Notes: generated from the sequence alone by a model not told the origin. Positions 31,427 to 40,949 are shown, counted from the first letter of the stretch. The stretch is DNA of 64,000 nt from Modestobacter marinus (GCF_019799945.1 NZ_JABGCH010000007.1:62001-126000), one strand, 5' to 3'. Made by a program: numbers and translations.

Positions 31427-32362
31427 TCACCCCTCGGCGGCGCGGGCGTGCGCGGCGGCGTCCAGCTCACCGGCGTAGCGCCGCACGGCCTCGCGCAGCG
31501 CGTCCTCGACGTCCCAGCCGCGCTGCTCGGCCGCGACGACGACGCCCAGCAGGCGCTCGCCGAGCGCCTCCGGGCTGTCGACGGTCAGCTCCCCCGGCGG
31601 CGGCGTGGGCAGCCCCGCGCGGGTCGCCCGGCGGGCGAGCGCCGCGCCCCAGGACGCGGCCGGCTGCGAGCGGGAGACGCCCTCGGTCGGCGACCGGCGC
31701 TGCTTCTCGGCCTTCTTGATCTCCTCCCAGCCCGCCTCGACCTGCGCCACGTCCCGGGGACCCGCGTCGGCGAACACGTGCGGGTGCCGGCGGACCAGCT
31801 TGCCCACCAGGTCCCCGGCCACGTCGTCGACGTCGAAACCCGCGCCGGGCGCGGCCTCCGCGGCGACGCGGGCGTGGAAGACCACCTGCAGCAGGACGTC
31901 GCCGAGCTCCTCGCGCATCGCCACCGGGTCCTCGTCGACGATCGCGTCGTAGGCCTCGTGCGCCTCCTCCAGCAGGTAGCCGCGCAGCGAGGAGTGGGTC
32001 TGCTCGGCGTCCCACGGGCAGCCGCCGGGTGAGCGCAGCCGGTCCATCACGGCCACGACGTCGAGCAGCCGGACACCGGGCGGCTCGGGGGCGCCGTCCA
32101 CCCGGGGCACGCCCTCGAAGCCGGCGGCCTCCTCGGCGGTGGCCAGCAGCACCGTGCCCGGCACCGGCGCGGCGGCCGCGGCGGCCTCCGCCGGGTCGGG
32201 CACGTCGGTGACCGGCTCACCCGCAGCCCGCAGCGCGGCCGCGGTGCGCGCCGCACCCGGCAGGGCGAGGACCAGCGGGGCACCGGTCACGGCACGCCAG
32301 CCGGCGGGCCCGAGGAGACCGGGGAGCCGGGGGCTGACGGTGACGAGGAGCGCGACGGGCAC
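31427..32362 (-). CDS. mazG: Nucleoside triphosphate pyrophosphohydrolase MazG with N-terminal extension
   Basis: 311 residues. The MazG domain begins around residue 105 (MDRLRSPGGCPWDAEQTHSSL), with metal-binding EEAHEAYDAI and EELGDVLLQVVFHA and a further KLVRRHPHVF segment. It hydrolyses NTPs and helps house-cleaning of damaged nucleotides. The first 100 residues are Ala/Pro-rich and resemble the tetrapyrrole-methylase-like remnant found on actinobacterial MazG. GTG start. It lies 33 bp downstream of mfd, as in Mycobacterium (Rv1020-Rv1021). Confidence 0.92.
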   Translation of the reverse strand: MPVALLVTVSPRLPGLLGPAGWRAVTGAPLVLALPGAARTAAALRAAGEPVTDVPDPAEAAAAAAPVPGTVLLATAEEAAGFEGVPRVDGAPEPPGVRLLDVVAVMDRLRSPGGCPWDAEQTHSSLRGYLLEEAHEAYDAIVDEDPVAMREELGDVLLQVVFHARVAAEAAPGAGFDVDDVAGDLVGKLVRRHPHVFADAGPRDVAQVEAGWEEIKKAEKQRRSPTEGVSRSQPAASWGAALARRATRAGLPTPPPGELTVDSPEALGERLLGVVVAAEQRGWDVEDALREAVRRYAGELDAAAHARAAEG

Positions 32363-32395
32363 CCGGCCAGTCTCCTCCGGACGCGGCGACGGCCC

Positions 32396-35300
32396 TCAGG
32401 CCCCCTGCAGGGTGCCGGCGCGAGCCTGCGAGTGCTGGGGGGCAGGGGGTCCTTCGGGCTCGAGCACCGCGGACAGCAGCGCGTGCAGCTTCTCCAGCAG
32501 GGCGACGTCCCGCAGCGGCGTCCGCCGGTCCGGGCCCACCGGCACCTTGATCGACACCGTGCGCACCGCGGGCTTGTAGGTCGCGCCGTCCGCCAGCCGG
32601 TTGAGCTTCATCTGCTGGGACTCGCGCAGCTCGACCGGGCTCACCCGGACCGCCTTGCCCTGCATCGACACCTCGGTGACCCCGAGCCGGCGCATCGCCG
32701 CCCGGAACCGGGCGACCGCGAGCAGGTTGAGCACCGGCGCCGGCGGGGCGCCGTAGCGGTCGGTCAGCTCGTCGAGGACGGCCTGCGCCTGGTCCTCGTC
32801 CTGCACCGAGGCCACCTTGCGGTAGGCCTCCATCCGCAGCCGCTCCCCCGGCACGTAGTCGTGCGGCAGGTGCGCGTCGACCGGCAGGTCCACCCGCACC
32901 TCGACCGGCTCGGCGGGCGCCTCCTCGCCGGACAGCTGCGCCCGGTAGTCGGTGACCGCCTCGCCGACCAGGCGCACGTAGAGGTCGAAGCCGACCCCGG
33001 CGATGTGCCCGGACTGCTCGCCGCCGAGCAGGTTGCCCGAGCCGCGGATCTCCAGGTCCTTCATCGCCACGGCCATGCCCGCGCCGAGGTCGGTGTTGTG
33101 CGCGATCGTGGTGAGCCGGTCGACCGAGGTCTCGGTCAGCGGCCGCGACGGGTCGTAGGTGAAGTAGGCGTAGGCCCGCTCCCGGCCACGGCCGACCCGG
33201 CCGCGGATCTGGTGCAGCTGCGAGAGCCCGAAGGTGTCGGCCCGGTCGACGATCAGGGTGTTGGCGTTCGGGATGTCCAGACCGGACTCGACGATCGTGG
33301 TGGCGACCAGGACGTCGTACTCCTTCTCCCAGAAGCCGACCATGATCCGCTCGAGCTGGTGCTCCCTCATCTGCCCGTGCCCGACGGCCACCCGCGCCTC
33401 GGGCACCAGCGAGCGGATCTTCGCGGCGGCCTTCTCGATCGACTGCACCCGGTTGTGGATCACGAACACCTGGCCGTCGCGCAGCAGCTCGCGGCGGATC
33501 GCGGCGGCCATCTGCTTGTCGTCCCAGGCGCCCACGTAGGTGAGCACCGGGTGCCGCTCCTCCGGCGGGGTGAGGATCGTGGACATCTCGCGGATGCCGG
33601 TGAGGCTCATCTCCAGGGTGCGCGGGATCGGCGTCGCGGACATCGACAGCACGTCGACCGCCGTCCGCATCGTCTTCAGGTACTCCTTGTGCTCGACGCC
33701 GAAGCGCTGCTCCTCGTCGACGATCACCAGCCCGAGGTCCTTGAACCGGGTGGTCGGCTGCAGCAGCCGGTGGGTGCCGACCAGGACGTCGACCTGCCCG
33801 TCGGCGAGCTGGCGCAGCGTCTCGGCGGTCTCTGCGTCGGACTGGAACCGGGACAGCACCTTGACCGTCACCGGGAACTGCGCGAACCGCTCGGAGAAGG
33901 TCTTGAAGTGCTGGTTGGCCAGCAGGGTCGTCGGCACCAGGACGGCGACCTGCTTGCCGTCCTGCACGGCCTTGAACGCCGCCCGGACGGCGATCTCGGT
34001 CTTCCCGTAGCCCACGTCGCCGCAGATGATCCGGTCCATCGGGACCGGGTTCTGCATGTCCACCTTGACCTCGTCGATCGCGGCGAGCTGGTCGGGGGTC
34101 TCGTGGAACGGGAAGGCGTCCTCCAGCTCGCGCTGCCACACCGTGTCCGGGCCGAACGCGTGGCCCGCGGTCGCCATCCGCGCCGAGTACAGCCGGATCA
34201 GCTCCGCGGCGATCTGCTTGACCGCCTTGCGGGCCTGGTTCTTGGTCTTGGTCCAGTCCGCGCCGCCGAGCTTGGACAGCGCCGGCGCCTCGCCGCCGAC
34301 GTAGCGGGTGAGCTGGTCGAGCGAGTCGGTGGGCATGAACAGCCGGTCCGGTGGCTGGTTCCGCTTGGACGGCGCGTACTCGACGATCAGGTAGTCGCGC
34401 TGCCCGCCGTTGACGGTGCGGCTGACCATCTCCACGTACCGGCCGATGCCGTGCTGCTCGTGCACCACCAGGTCGCCGGGCTGCAGCTGCACCAGGTCGA
34501 CGGCGTTGCGGCGGCGGGCCGGCATCTTGGTCGCGTCGCGCATGCTGGTGCCGCGCTGGCCGGTGAGGTCGTGCTCGGTGACCAGCGCCAGCCCGACGCC
34601 GGGGAAGGCGAACCCCTCCTCCAGGTTGCCCTGCGTGACCAGGACCGGCCCGGACTCCGGCGTGGACTCCACCCCGGGCACGAGGCGGGCGCCGAGGTCG
34701 GCCTCGGTGAGCTGGTCGGCGGCGCGCTGGGCGGGGCCGGGGCCGGCGAAGGTGAGCACGACCCGCCAGCCGTCCCGGCCCCAGCGGCGGAACTGGTCGA
34801 AGGCCCGCTCCTGGTCGCCGTGGAACCGCTCGACGCCGGTCGCGTCGAGGGTCACCTGGGCCGCGTCGGCTCCGTCCTCCCCCAGCCCGCCGCGCAGGGT
34901 GAAGACCCCGGTCGTCCACCACGGCAGCCCGCGGCCGCGGGCGGCGGCCTCCACGTCCGCGAGCTCACGGAAGGACGAGGCACCGAGGTCGACCGGGGCG
35001 TCACCGGCGGCCGCGGCGGTCTGCCAGGAGGCGGCGAGGAACTCCTCGGCGGTGCGCACCAGGTCCGCGGCCCGGCTGCGCACCCGCTCGGGATCGCAGA
35101 CCAGCACGTGCGTGCCCCGCGGCACCAGGTCGGTGAGCAGCTCCATGGCGTGCCCGCCGATCAGCGCGGGGATCAGCGACTCCATGCCCTCCACGGCGAT
35201 GCCCTCGGCGAGCTTGCCGGCCACCTCCGCCAGCTCCGGGTGGTCGACGGCCAGCTGGGCGGCGCGGGCGCGCACCTCCCCGCTGAGCAGCAGCTCCCGG

Positions 35301-35995
35301 CAGGGCGGTGCCCACAGCCGCTCGGGGCGCTCGTCGAGCGAGCGCTGGTCGGCGGCGGAGAAGTAGCGCAGCTCGTCGACCTCGTCGCCCCAGAACTCCA
35401 CGCGCACCGGGTGCGGCTCGGTGGGCGGGAAGACGTCGAGCAGGCCACCGCGGACGGCGAACTCGCCGCGCTTCTCGACCAGCTCGACCCGGGTGTAGGC
35501 GGCGTCGGCCAGCGCCCGCGCGACGTCCTCGAGGTCCGCCTCCTGCCCGGGTGCCAGCTCCACCGGGATCAGCTCGCCCAGGCCCGGCGACAGCGGCTGC
35601 AGCACGCTGCGCACCGGCGCCACCAGCACGTCGATCCCGGCGCCCTCGGCCGGGTGGGCCAGGTCGCGCAGCACCGCGAGCCGGCGGCCGACGGTGTCCG
35701 CGCGGGGGCTCAGCCGCTCGTGCGGCAGCGTCTCCCAGGCCGGGAACACCTCGACCCGCTGACCGGGGACGAAGCAGCGCAGCAGGGTGGCCAGCGCGTC
35801 GGCGTCCCGCTCGCCCGCGGTCACCACGAGGACCGGCACCCCGGCGCCCGGCCGGCCGGCGGCGAGGGCGGCGGCGATCAGCGGCTGCACCGGCGGCGGC
35901 GCGGTGACCGCCAGCTCGGCGGAGCCGGCCTTGTCCACCACCGCGGTCAGGCCGGGATCGGTCAGGACGACGTCGAGCACGCCGCGCAGGCTCAC
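32396..35995 (-). CDS. mfd: Transcription-repair coupling factor Mfd
   Basis: 1199 residues. It removes RNA polymerase stalled at lesions and recruits UvrA. The N-terminal UvrB-like module (about 1-380) contains FPAWETLPHERLSPRADTVG. The polymerase-interaction domain is at VVHEQHGIGRYVEMV. The RecG-like motor has Walker A GDVGYGKTE, DEEQ box LVIVDEEQRFGV, motif III MSATPIPRTLEMSL and GRVGRGRERAYAY; the TRCF domain is C-terminal. The GTG at 35995 starts at VSLRGVLDVVL. The last 19 residues (EGPPAPQHSQARAGTLQGA) and the stop are encoded entirely by a copy of the dispersed post-stop repeat. Confidence 0.96.
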   Translation of the reverse strand: MSLRGVLDVVLTDPGLTAVVDKAGSAELAVTAPPPVQPLIAAALAAGRPGAGVPVLVVTAGERDADALATLLRCFVPGQRVEVFPAWETLPHERLSPRADTVGRRLAVLRDLAHPAEGAGIDVLVAPVRSVLQPLSPGLGELIPVELAPGQEADLEDVARALADAAYTRVELVEKRGEFAVRGGLLDVFPPTEPHPVRVEFWGDEVDELRYFSAADQRSLDERPERLWAPPCRELLLSGEVRARAAQLAVDHPELAEVAGKLAEGIAVEGMESLIPALIGGHAMELLTDLVPRGTHVLVCDPERVRSRAADLVRTAEEFLAASWQTAAAAGDAPVDLGASSFRELADVEAAARGRGLPWWTTGVFTLRGGLGEDGADAAQVTLDATGVERFHGDQERAFDQFRRWGRDGWRVVLTFAGPGPAQRAADQLTEADLGARLVPGVESTPESGPVLVTQGNLEEGFAFPGVGLALVTEHDLTGQRGTSMRDATKMPARRRNAVDLVQLQPGDLVVHEQHGIGRYVEMVSRTVNGGQRDYLIVEYAPSKRNQPPDRLFMPTDSLDQLTRYVGGEAPALSKLGGADWTKTKNQARKAVKQIAAELIRLYSARMATAGHAFGPDTVWQRELEDAFPFHETPDQLAAIDEVKVDMQNPVPMDRIICGDVGYGKTEIAVRAAFKAVQDGKQVAVLVPTTLLANQHFKTFSERFAQFPVTVKVLSRFQSDAETAETLRQLADGQVDVLVGTHRLLQPTTRFKDLGLVIVDEEQRFGVEHKEYLKTMRTAVDVLSMSATPIPRTLEMSLTGIREMSTILTPPEERHPVLTYVGAWDDKQMAAAIRRELLRDGQVFVIHNRVQSIEKAAAKIRSLVPEARVAVGHGQMREHQLERIMVGFWEKEYDVLVATTIVESGLDIPNANTLIVDRADTFGLSQLHQIRGRVGRGRERAYAYFTYDPSRPLTETSVDRLTTIAHNTDLGAGMAVAMKDLEIRGSGNLLGGEQSGHIAGVGFDLYVRLVGEAVTDYRAQLSGEEAPAEPVEVRVDLPVDAHLPHDYVPGERLRMEAYRKVASVQDEDQAQAVLDELTDRYGAPPAPVLNLLAVARFRAAMRRLGVTEVSMQGKAVRVSPVELRESQQMKLNRLADGATYKPAVRTVSIKVPVGPDRRTPLRDVALLEKLHALLSAVLEPEGPPAPQHSQARAGTLQGA
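32399..32455 (-). repeat. Post-stop repeat element, copy F, inside the mfd reading frame
   Basis: In mfd sense: GAAGGACCCCCTGCCCCC, CAGCACTCGCAGGCTCG and CACCCTGCAGGGGGCC, followed directly by TGA. It is a well-preserved copy translated in frame as the Mfd C-terminus. Confidence 0.75.
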
Positions 35996-36143
35996 GGTTG
36001 AGGTCCACTCCCGGATCGGTGGCCGCACACGACGCGCCGGGTGCGCGCGGGGGCCGCCAGCCAGGTTAGCCCCGCCGCAGGTCACCCGCGCGGCTCGCTC
36101 GGGAGCCGCGGACCACGTCCCCGGCCGTTCCCGGGCCCGGCCG

Positions 36144-36170
36144 CTCTCCCCGAACGGGGGAAATAGCCCC
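36144..36170 (+). promoter_or_regulatory. Island-edge motif, left copy
   Basis: CTCTCCCCGAACGGGGG followed by AAATAGCCCC. It is nearly identical to the minus-strand motif at 57062-57086 at the other end of the polysaccharide island. Each points into the island ahead of a polysaccharide gene. Probably a binding site or promoter element; identity unknown. Confidence 0.5.
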
Positions 36171-36175
36171 GCAAC

Positions 36176-36200
36176 TGCTCACCCATCGTGGTGGTGAGCA
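36176..36200 (+). promoter_or_regulatory. Inverted repeat upstream of the polysaccharide operon
   Basis: TGCTCACC (36176-36183) and GGTGAGCA (36193-36200) are perfect 8-bp arms with a 9-bp spacer, just downstream of the island-edge motif and 68 bp before the GT4 start. It could be an operator or a leader hairpin. Confidence 0.45.
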
Positions 36201-36267
36201 GCGACAGAGGGTCACCGCCGTTCCTAGCGTCCTGTGGACGAACTGATCGACTACGGGGGAACTCCAG

Positions 36268-37293
36268 GTGAACAACCGACCATTGCACGTCCTGCACGTG
36301 GGTCCCGACGTGGACAGCACGGGTGGGATGGCGTCGGTCATCGGCCTGCTCTGCGGCGCCCCGGGCACCGACGTCCGGAGCTCGTCCGCGACCACCTGGA
36401 GCCCGGCGTCCCGCACCCGCGGGCTGGTCCCGACGGCCCGCCTGCTCGGCCGGCTGGCCTTCGGTCCCCGGACCGCCCGGCCGGACTGGGTGCACGCGCA
36501 CCTGAGCGAGGGCGGCTCCTTCGTCCGCGAGGGCGCGGTGCTCGTGGTCGCCCGGCTGCTGGGCATCGGCACGGCCGCGACCCTGCACGGCGCGCAGTTC
36601 ATCGTCTTCTCCCGGCGCCACCCGCGCCTGGTGCGGCGCGTGCTCGCCGGCTGCCGCACGGTGTTCCCGCTCGGCCCGCACGCGGCGGCCCGGGTCGCGG
36701 AGCTGTCCCCGGCGACGCGGGTGCGACCGGTGCTCAACCCGCTGGACCTGGCTGAGCTGGCCGGCGTCCCGGCCAGCTCGCGCGCCGCGGACGTCGTCTT
36801 CGGCGGTGAGGTGGGCCTGCGCAAGGGCGTGGACCGCCTCGTCGCCGCCTGGCCGGAGGTCCGGCGCGCGCACCCGGAGGCCACCTGTGTGCTGTGCGGC
36901 CCGCTCGGCGACGTCCCGGTGACCGACCTGCCCGAGGGCATGACCTACCTGGGGGCGCTGCCCCGCACCGAGCTGCTCGGCGTGCTCAAGTCGGCCCGGG
37001 TCGCCTGCCTGCCGTCGCGGGACGAGGCGCTGCCGATGTTCGTGCTCGAGAGCCTCGGGCTGGGCGTCCCCGTCGTGACCACGCCCGTCGGGGAGATCGA
37101 CCAGCTCGGCGAGGCCCAGGGGGTGGCCCTCACCGACGGCGACCCGGCCGGCCTCGCGGCCCGGCTGGTCGCCCTGCTCGCCGAGCCCGACGAGCGCGCC
37201 CGCTGGGGCGGCCGCGGCGCCGGCTGGGCGCGGGAGAACTGCAGCGTGGAGTCCGTCACCCGGGTGCTCGCCGACTCCTACCGGGCGGCCTGA
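36268..37293 (+). CDS. GT4-family glycosyltransferase
   Basis: 341 residues, GT-B fold. The donor-binding C-terminal half shows GGEVGLRKGVDRLVAAW and the EX7E motif in DEALPMFVLESLGLG, followed by VVTTPVGEIDQL. The N-terminal acceptor half starts LHVLHVGPDVDSTGGMASVI. No membrane helix. It adds a sugar to the lipid-linked repeat unit of the exopolysaccharide. GTG start at 36268. First gene of a five-gene operon with 1-bp gaps or overlaps (36268-40783). Confidence 0.9.
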   Translation: MNNRPLHVLHVGPDVDSTGGMASVIGLLCGAPGTDVRSSSATTWSPASRTRGLVPTARLLGRLAFGPRTARPDWVHAHLSEGGSFVREGAVLVVARLLGIGTAATLHGAQFIVFSRRHPRLVRRVLAGCRTVFPLGPHAAARVAELSPATRVRPVLNPLDLAELAGVPASSRAADVVFGGEVGLRKGVDRLVAAWPEVRRAHPEATCVLCGPLGDVPVTDLPEGMTYLGALPRTELLGVLKSARVACLPSRDEALPMFVLESLGLGVPVVTTPVGEIDQLGEAQGVALTDGDPAGLAARLVALLAEPDERARWGGRGAGWARENCSVESVTRVLADSYRAA

Positions 37294-37294
37294 G

Positions 37295-37804
37295 ATGAGC
37301 CAGAAGAGCGTTCTGCAGGACTGGAGCGCGAACCGCGGACGCCCCGGCATCCAGATCGTCCTCGCCCTGTTCCGCACCGCCCAGCTCGCGCGGGGCGAGG
37401 GCGGGGCGCTGCGGCGGCTGGTCAGCGCACCGGTGCTGCTCCTCTACCGGATCGTCGCGCTCCGCCTGTTCGCCGTCGACATCCCCGTCTCCACGGAGGT
37501 GGGCCCCGGCCTGGCGATCCACCACGGGATGGGGCTCGTCGTGAACCGGGCGACCCGGATCGGCGCCGGCGTCACCCTCCGCCACAACACGACCCTGGGC
37601 GCGCGTCGCACCGACGACGACTGCCCGGTCCTCGGCTCCGGCGTCGACGTCGGACCCAACAGCGTCCTGCTCGGCCCCATCGAGATCGGCGCACACGCCC
37701 GCATCGGCGCAGGGAGCGTGCTGCTCCGAGACGTCCCGCCGGCGGCGACCGCCGCCGGCAACCCGGCCCGCGTCCTGCCCACCCGAGGAGACACCCCATG
37801 CTGA
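37295..37804 (+). CDS. Hexapeptide-repeat acetyltransferase (CysE/WcaB-like)
   Basis: 169 residues. After a helical N-terminus, the left-handed beta-helix shows the serine-acetyltransferase-like signature EVGPGLAIHHGMGLVVN, then hexapeptide turns (IGAGVTLRHNTTLGA, VGPNSVLLGPIEIGAHARIG). The C-terminal AAGNPARVLP is the usual end of the acetyl-CoA site. In this context it probably O-acetylates the polysaccharide. It starts 1 bp after the GT4 stop and overlaps the next gene by 7 bp. Confidence 0.87.
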   Translation: MSQKSVLQDWSANRGRPGIQIVLALFRTAQLARGEGGALRRLVSAPVLLLYRIVALRLFAVDIPVSTEVGPGLAIHHGMGLVVNRATRIGAGVTLRHNTTLGARRTDDDCPVLGSGVDVGPNSVLLGPIEIGAHARIGAGSVLLRDVPPAATAAGNPARVLPTRGDTPC

Positions 37805-38559
37805 CCTTGTCGACCTCCCTCCCGCAGACCCGGGTCGCCGCGTTCTGGCGCGCGTGCCAGGAGGAGGGACGCCTCGCCCGCACGCTGGACGACGTCTTCG
37901 CCACACCGTTCGAGTACCGGCCGGTGCGCGTGCAGACGGTGAACCTGCAGCACGTGCACCAGATCGTCACCTCCGACGTCGCCGTGGAGGCCGCCCTCCG
38001 CGCCGACCTGATCACCGCGGACGGCTGGCCGCTGGCCGTGCTGGCCGGTCAGATCGGGGAGCACTGCGAGCGGGTCACCGGCCGTCAGGTCGTCGACGCC
38101 CTGCTGCGGGACCGGGCCCAGGACGGCCGCCGGGTGGCGCTGCTGGGCTCCCGGCCCGAGGTGGCGGCCAACTTCGGCCGGATGCTGGCGCGCAACGGCG
38201 TGACGCTGGCCTACGGCCGCCACGGGGACGCACGCACCTGGGACGTCGCGGAGATCGCCGCCGAGATCAACCGGCAGGACTGCGACGTCGTCCTCATCGC
38301 CCTGGGCGCCCCCAAGGGCGAGGTGCTCGGGAACGTGCTGGCCGGTCAGCTGACCCGCGGTCTGATCGTGGGCGTCGGGGGTGCCGTGGAGATGGCGACC
38401 GACGACATGCCCGCCGCACCCGAGTGGGTCGGGAAGACCGGCCTGGAGTGGGCCTACCGGCTGCTGCACGAGCCCCGGCGGCTGGGCCGGCGCTACCTGG
38501 TGGAGAGCCCCCTGGCGCTGCTCGCCCTGGTGCTGGTGCTGACCCGGGTCTGGCGGTGA
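37798..38559 (+). CDS. WecG/TagA/CpsF-family (GT26) glycosyltransferase
   Basis: 253 residues. The family motif ITADGWPLAVLA carries the catalytic Asp, followed by the Rossmann-like DGRRVALLGSRPEVA and LIALGAPKGE. The C-terminal WAYRLLHEPRRLGRRYLVE is typical of membrane-docking GT26 enzymes, which add the second sugar to undecaprenyl-PP-sugar. ATG start overlaps the acetyltransferase gene. Confidence 0.92.
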   Translation: MLTLSTSLPQTRVAAFWRACQEEGRLARTLDDVFATPFEYRPVRVQTVNLQHVHQIVTSDVAVEAALRADLITADGWPLAVLAGQIGEHCERVTGRQVVDALLRDRAQDGRRVALLGSRPEVAANFGRMLARNGVTLAYGRHGDARTWDVAEIAAEINRQDCDVVLIALGAPKGEVLGNVLAGQLTRGLIVGVGGAVEMATDDMPAAPEWVGKTGLEWAYRLLHEPRRLGRRYLVESPLALLALVLVLTRVWR

Positions 38560-39878
38560 CCGCTCCTGCGGAGCCGCGCCTGCGGATGGGGGCGCTCTGG
38601 CCGCTGGTCCCCGCGGTCGCCGTCGTCGCCGTCGTGGCGGGCGCGCTGACCAGCCCGCTGCTGACCGCGGTCGGCGCCCTCGGCCTGGGCGTGCTGGTGG
38701 TGAGCGTGCGGTGGCCGCTGGCCACCGGCATCGCCTTCCTGATCGCCGGGCCGATGTACCTGTCCGAGTTCGAGGTCGGCCCGATGACGCTGGACAACGT
38801 CGCGGTGCTGTACGGATCGGCGCTCGCCGTCGTCTGGCTGCTCGGCCGGACCTGGCAGGTGCCAACGGTCGCGGCGTGGCCGATCTCCCTCGCCGTCGCC
38901 GCCGCCGTCGCCGCGGTGGCCAACGGTGGCGCCGGCGCCGCCGGGATCGTCCGGTTCGCGTCCCTCGCGGTCACCGCCGTGGTCGTGGCCAACGCCGGGC
39001 CGCACGCCCGGCGCATGGCCGCGGCCGGGCTGGAGGCGGCGGTGACGCTGGGGGCGCTCGTCCTGCTGGCGCAGCCGCTGACGAGCTTCCCGGACCCGTA
39101 CCAGACCTGGGGTGAGGGCGTCGGGCTGCGCTACGGCGGGCTCTTCGGGCACCCGAACTTCGCCGCCTACACGGTGAGCCTCGTGCTGCTCTACCAGCTC
39201 TACACCCGGCGGTTCACCGCGTGGCGCGCCGCGTCCGCCGTCAGCCTGCTGCTCGCCCTCGTGCTCACCGGCAGCCGGGCCGCCCTGCTGGTGTTCGCGC
39301 TGCTGATGGTCCCCGCGCTGTGGCTGCGCGCCCGGCGGTTCTTCCTGCTCCTGGTGCCCGCCGTCCTGGCGCTGCCGTTCGTCGGCCAGACGATCATCAC
39401 CCGCTTCGAGGTCATCAGCCAGACCGGCGGGCTGTCGGGGAGCAACGCGTCGGGATGGCGTTTCGGGCAGTGGGCCGACGCCCTGGCGGCGACGCGGGGC
39501 CACGAGTTCCTCGGCATCGGCTGGGGTCAGACCCGGGAGGTGCTCACCGACAACCTGGGCGCCCACAGCACCTACATCCAGATCTGGCTGGAGGTGGGCC
39601 GGGTCGGCGCCGCCCTGGCCGCGATCGGGCTCGTGCTGCTGATCCGGTCGGCCCGCTCGCACGTCGCCCGGATCCTGGTCGCTTACGCCGCCCTGACCGG
39701 GATCTCCGACCCGGTCCTGGTCTACCCCTGCTGCGCGACCGCGCTCCTGGTCCTCCTCGCCGCCCTGCACACGCCGGCCGGCGAGGAGGCCACCGCCCCG
39801 GACGGCGGGGAGGCCGCCGCGCCGGACACCCCGACGCCGTCCGTCCCCGCCCGCCGACCGGAGGTCCTGTCCCGATGA
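38556..39878 (+). CDS. O-antigen polymerase/ligase (Wzy/WaaL-like) membrane protein
   Basis: 440 residues, about 11 membrane helices. The PF04932-like motif is in RYGGLFGHPNFAAYTVSLV, with a large external loop (TRFEVISQTGGLSGSNASG, W-rich) and SGWRFGQWADALAA; the catalytic-type Arg and His residues lie around these loops. It most likely polymerises repeat units on the outer face of the membrane (Wzy). Start GTG at 38556 overlaps the wecG-like stop. The C-terminal 40 residues are a Pro/Ala/Glu-rich cytoplasmic tail. Confidence 0.85.
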   Translation: MTAPAEPRLRMGALWPLVPAVAVVAVVAGALTSPLLTAVGALGLGVLVVSVRWPLATGIAFLIAGPMYLSEFEVGPMTLDNVAVLYGSALAVVWLLGRTWQVPTVAAWPISLAVAAAVAAVANGGAGAAGIVRFASLAVTAVVVANAGPHARRMAAAGLEAAVTLGALVLLAQPLTSFPDPYQTWGEGVGLRYGGLFGHPNFAAYTVSLVLLYQLYTRRFTAWRAASAVSLLLALVLTGSRAALLVFALLMVPALWLRARRFFLLLVPAVLALPFVGQTIITRFEVISQTGGLSGSNASGWRFGQWADALAATRGHEFLGIGWGQTREVLTDNLGAHSTYIQIWLEVGRVGAALAAIGLVLLIRSARSHVARILVAYAALTGISDPVLVYPCCATALLVLLAALHTPAGEEATAPDGGEAAAPDTPTPSVPARRPEVLSR

Positions 39879-40783
39879 GCCTGACCTGGGACGTCCTGAT
39901 CCCGGCGTACAACGCGGAGGCCAGCATCGGCGCCGCCGTGGCGTCGGCGCTCGCCCAGCCGGTGCCGCCGCAGCGCGTCCTGGTGTACGACGACGGCAGC
40001 TCCGACCGGACCGTCGACGCGGCCCGGGCGGCCGGCGCCGAGGTCCTCGTCGGCCCGGAGAACCGCGGGGTCGGTCACGCCCGGCAGGAGCTGCTGGAGG
40101 CCGCGCAGGCACCCTGGGTGCACATGCTGGACGCCGACGACCGGCTCCTCCCGGGGGCGTACCGGCTCTTCGAGCAGGCCGACGCCACCCACCCCGACGC
40201 CTGGCTGCACGGCTTCGGGGAGGTGCCCGCGACCGGCCCGGGGGCGGAGGCCGGCGGGCTGCAGGGTGACCGGCCGGTCGACGTGCTGCAGCTGTGGCTG
40301 CGCAACCGGTTCATCACCTCCTCCACCCTCATCCGCCGCGCCGCGGCGCTGGAGGTCGGCGGCTTCCCCCGCACCCGCCAGGTCGAGGACTACGCCCTCT
40401 GGCTGACCCTGGCGGCCGCGCCGGGCGCGCAGGGACGGCTGTGGACCTACGACTCGCCGGTCACCGCGCGCACCTACGACGGCGGCTCGCTGACCGGGGA
40501 CGTCACCGGTGCGGTCCGCGCCGAGCGGCAGCTGCTCCCGCAGCACGCGGCCGGCGCCCTGGCCGGGGTGCCCGGCGTCCTGCGCCCGACGCTGACCGCC
40601 GCGCGGCTGAGCACGCTGTGGTGGCGCGGGCTGTCCCGGCACACCGACTACGGGCGGCCCGCGTCGTCCTACCTGCCGGCGCGTGAGGTGGTGCCGGGCA
40701 CGGTCCTCCCGGCGGTCCTCGGGTTCGTCGGCTCCGGACCGGCGCGCCGGTGGGTCCGGGCGGCGGCCGGGCTCGCGCGGTAG
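39875..40783 (+). CDS. GT2-family glycosyltransferase
   Basis: 302 residues, GT-A fold. LIPAYNAEASIGAAV at the N-terminus, DDGSSDRTVDAA as nucleotide site, DADDRL as the DXD metal motif near residue 87, and TRQVEDYALWLTLA as the catalytic-base region. Last gene of the five-gene operon; ATG overlaps the polymerase stop by 4 bp. Confidence 0.9.
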   Translation: MSLTWDVLIPAYNAEASIGAAVASALAQPVPPQRVLVYDDGSSDRTVDAARAAGAEVLVGPENRGVGHARQELLEAAQAPWVHMLDADDRLLPGAYRLFEQADATHPDAWLHGFGEVPATGPGAEAGGLQGDRPVDVLQLWLRNRFITSSTLIRRAAALEVGGFPRTRQVEDYALWLTLAAAPGAQGRLWTYDSPVTARTYDGGSLTGDVTGAVRAERQLLPQHAAGALAGVPGVLRPTLTAARLSTLWWRGLSRHTDYGRPASSYLPAREVVPGTVLPAVLGFVGSGPARRWVRAAAGLAR

Positions 40784-40949
40784 CGCGGATCGCCTCCCCC
40801 TTTGGGCTGACCACACCCCGGCGCGCCCGGGCTGGGCTGTCCTGCCCGATTAGTGTTCGAAGTGGACCAGTCCGGTCACCGTGAGTGACCGCTGCCGCCG
40901 CCGCCAGCGCGGCTCCTGCCGTCGGTCCGCGGCGCGGATCGGAGGATCG

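Noticed and set aside
32432-36001. A 1189-codon frame on the plus strand opposite mfd
   Set aside because: Mirror frame of mfd with Arg/Gly/His-rich composition and no motif; Mfd itself is unambiguous.
40878-40949. Upstream start for the nucleotidyltransferase-kinase at 40881
   Set aside because: The added residues are Arg/Cys/Ser-rich and lack an RBS, while the ATG at 40950 has GGAGGATC at good spacing.
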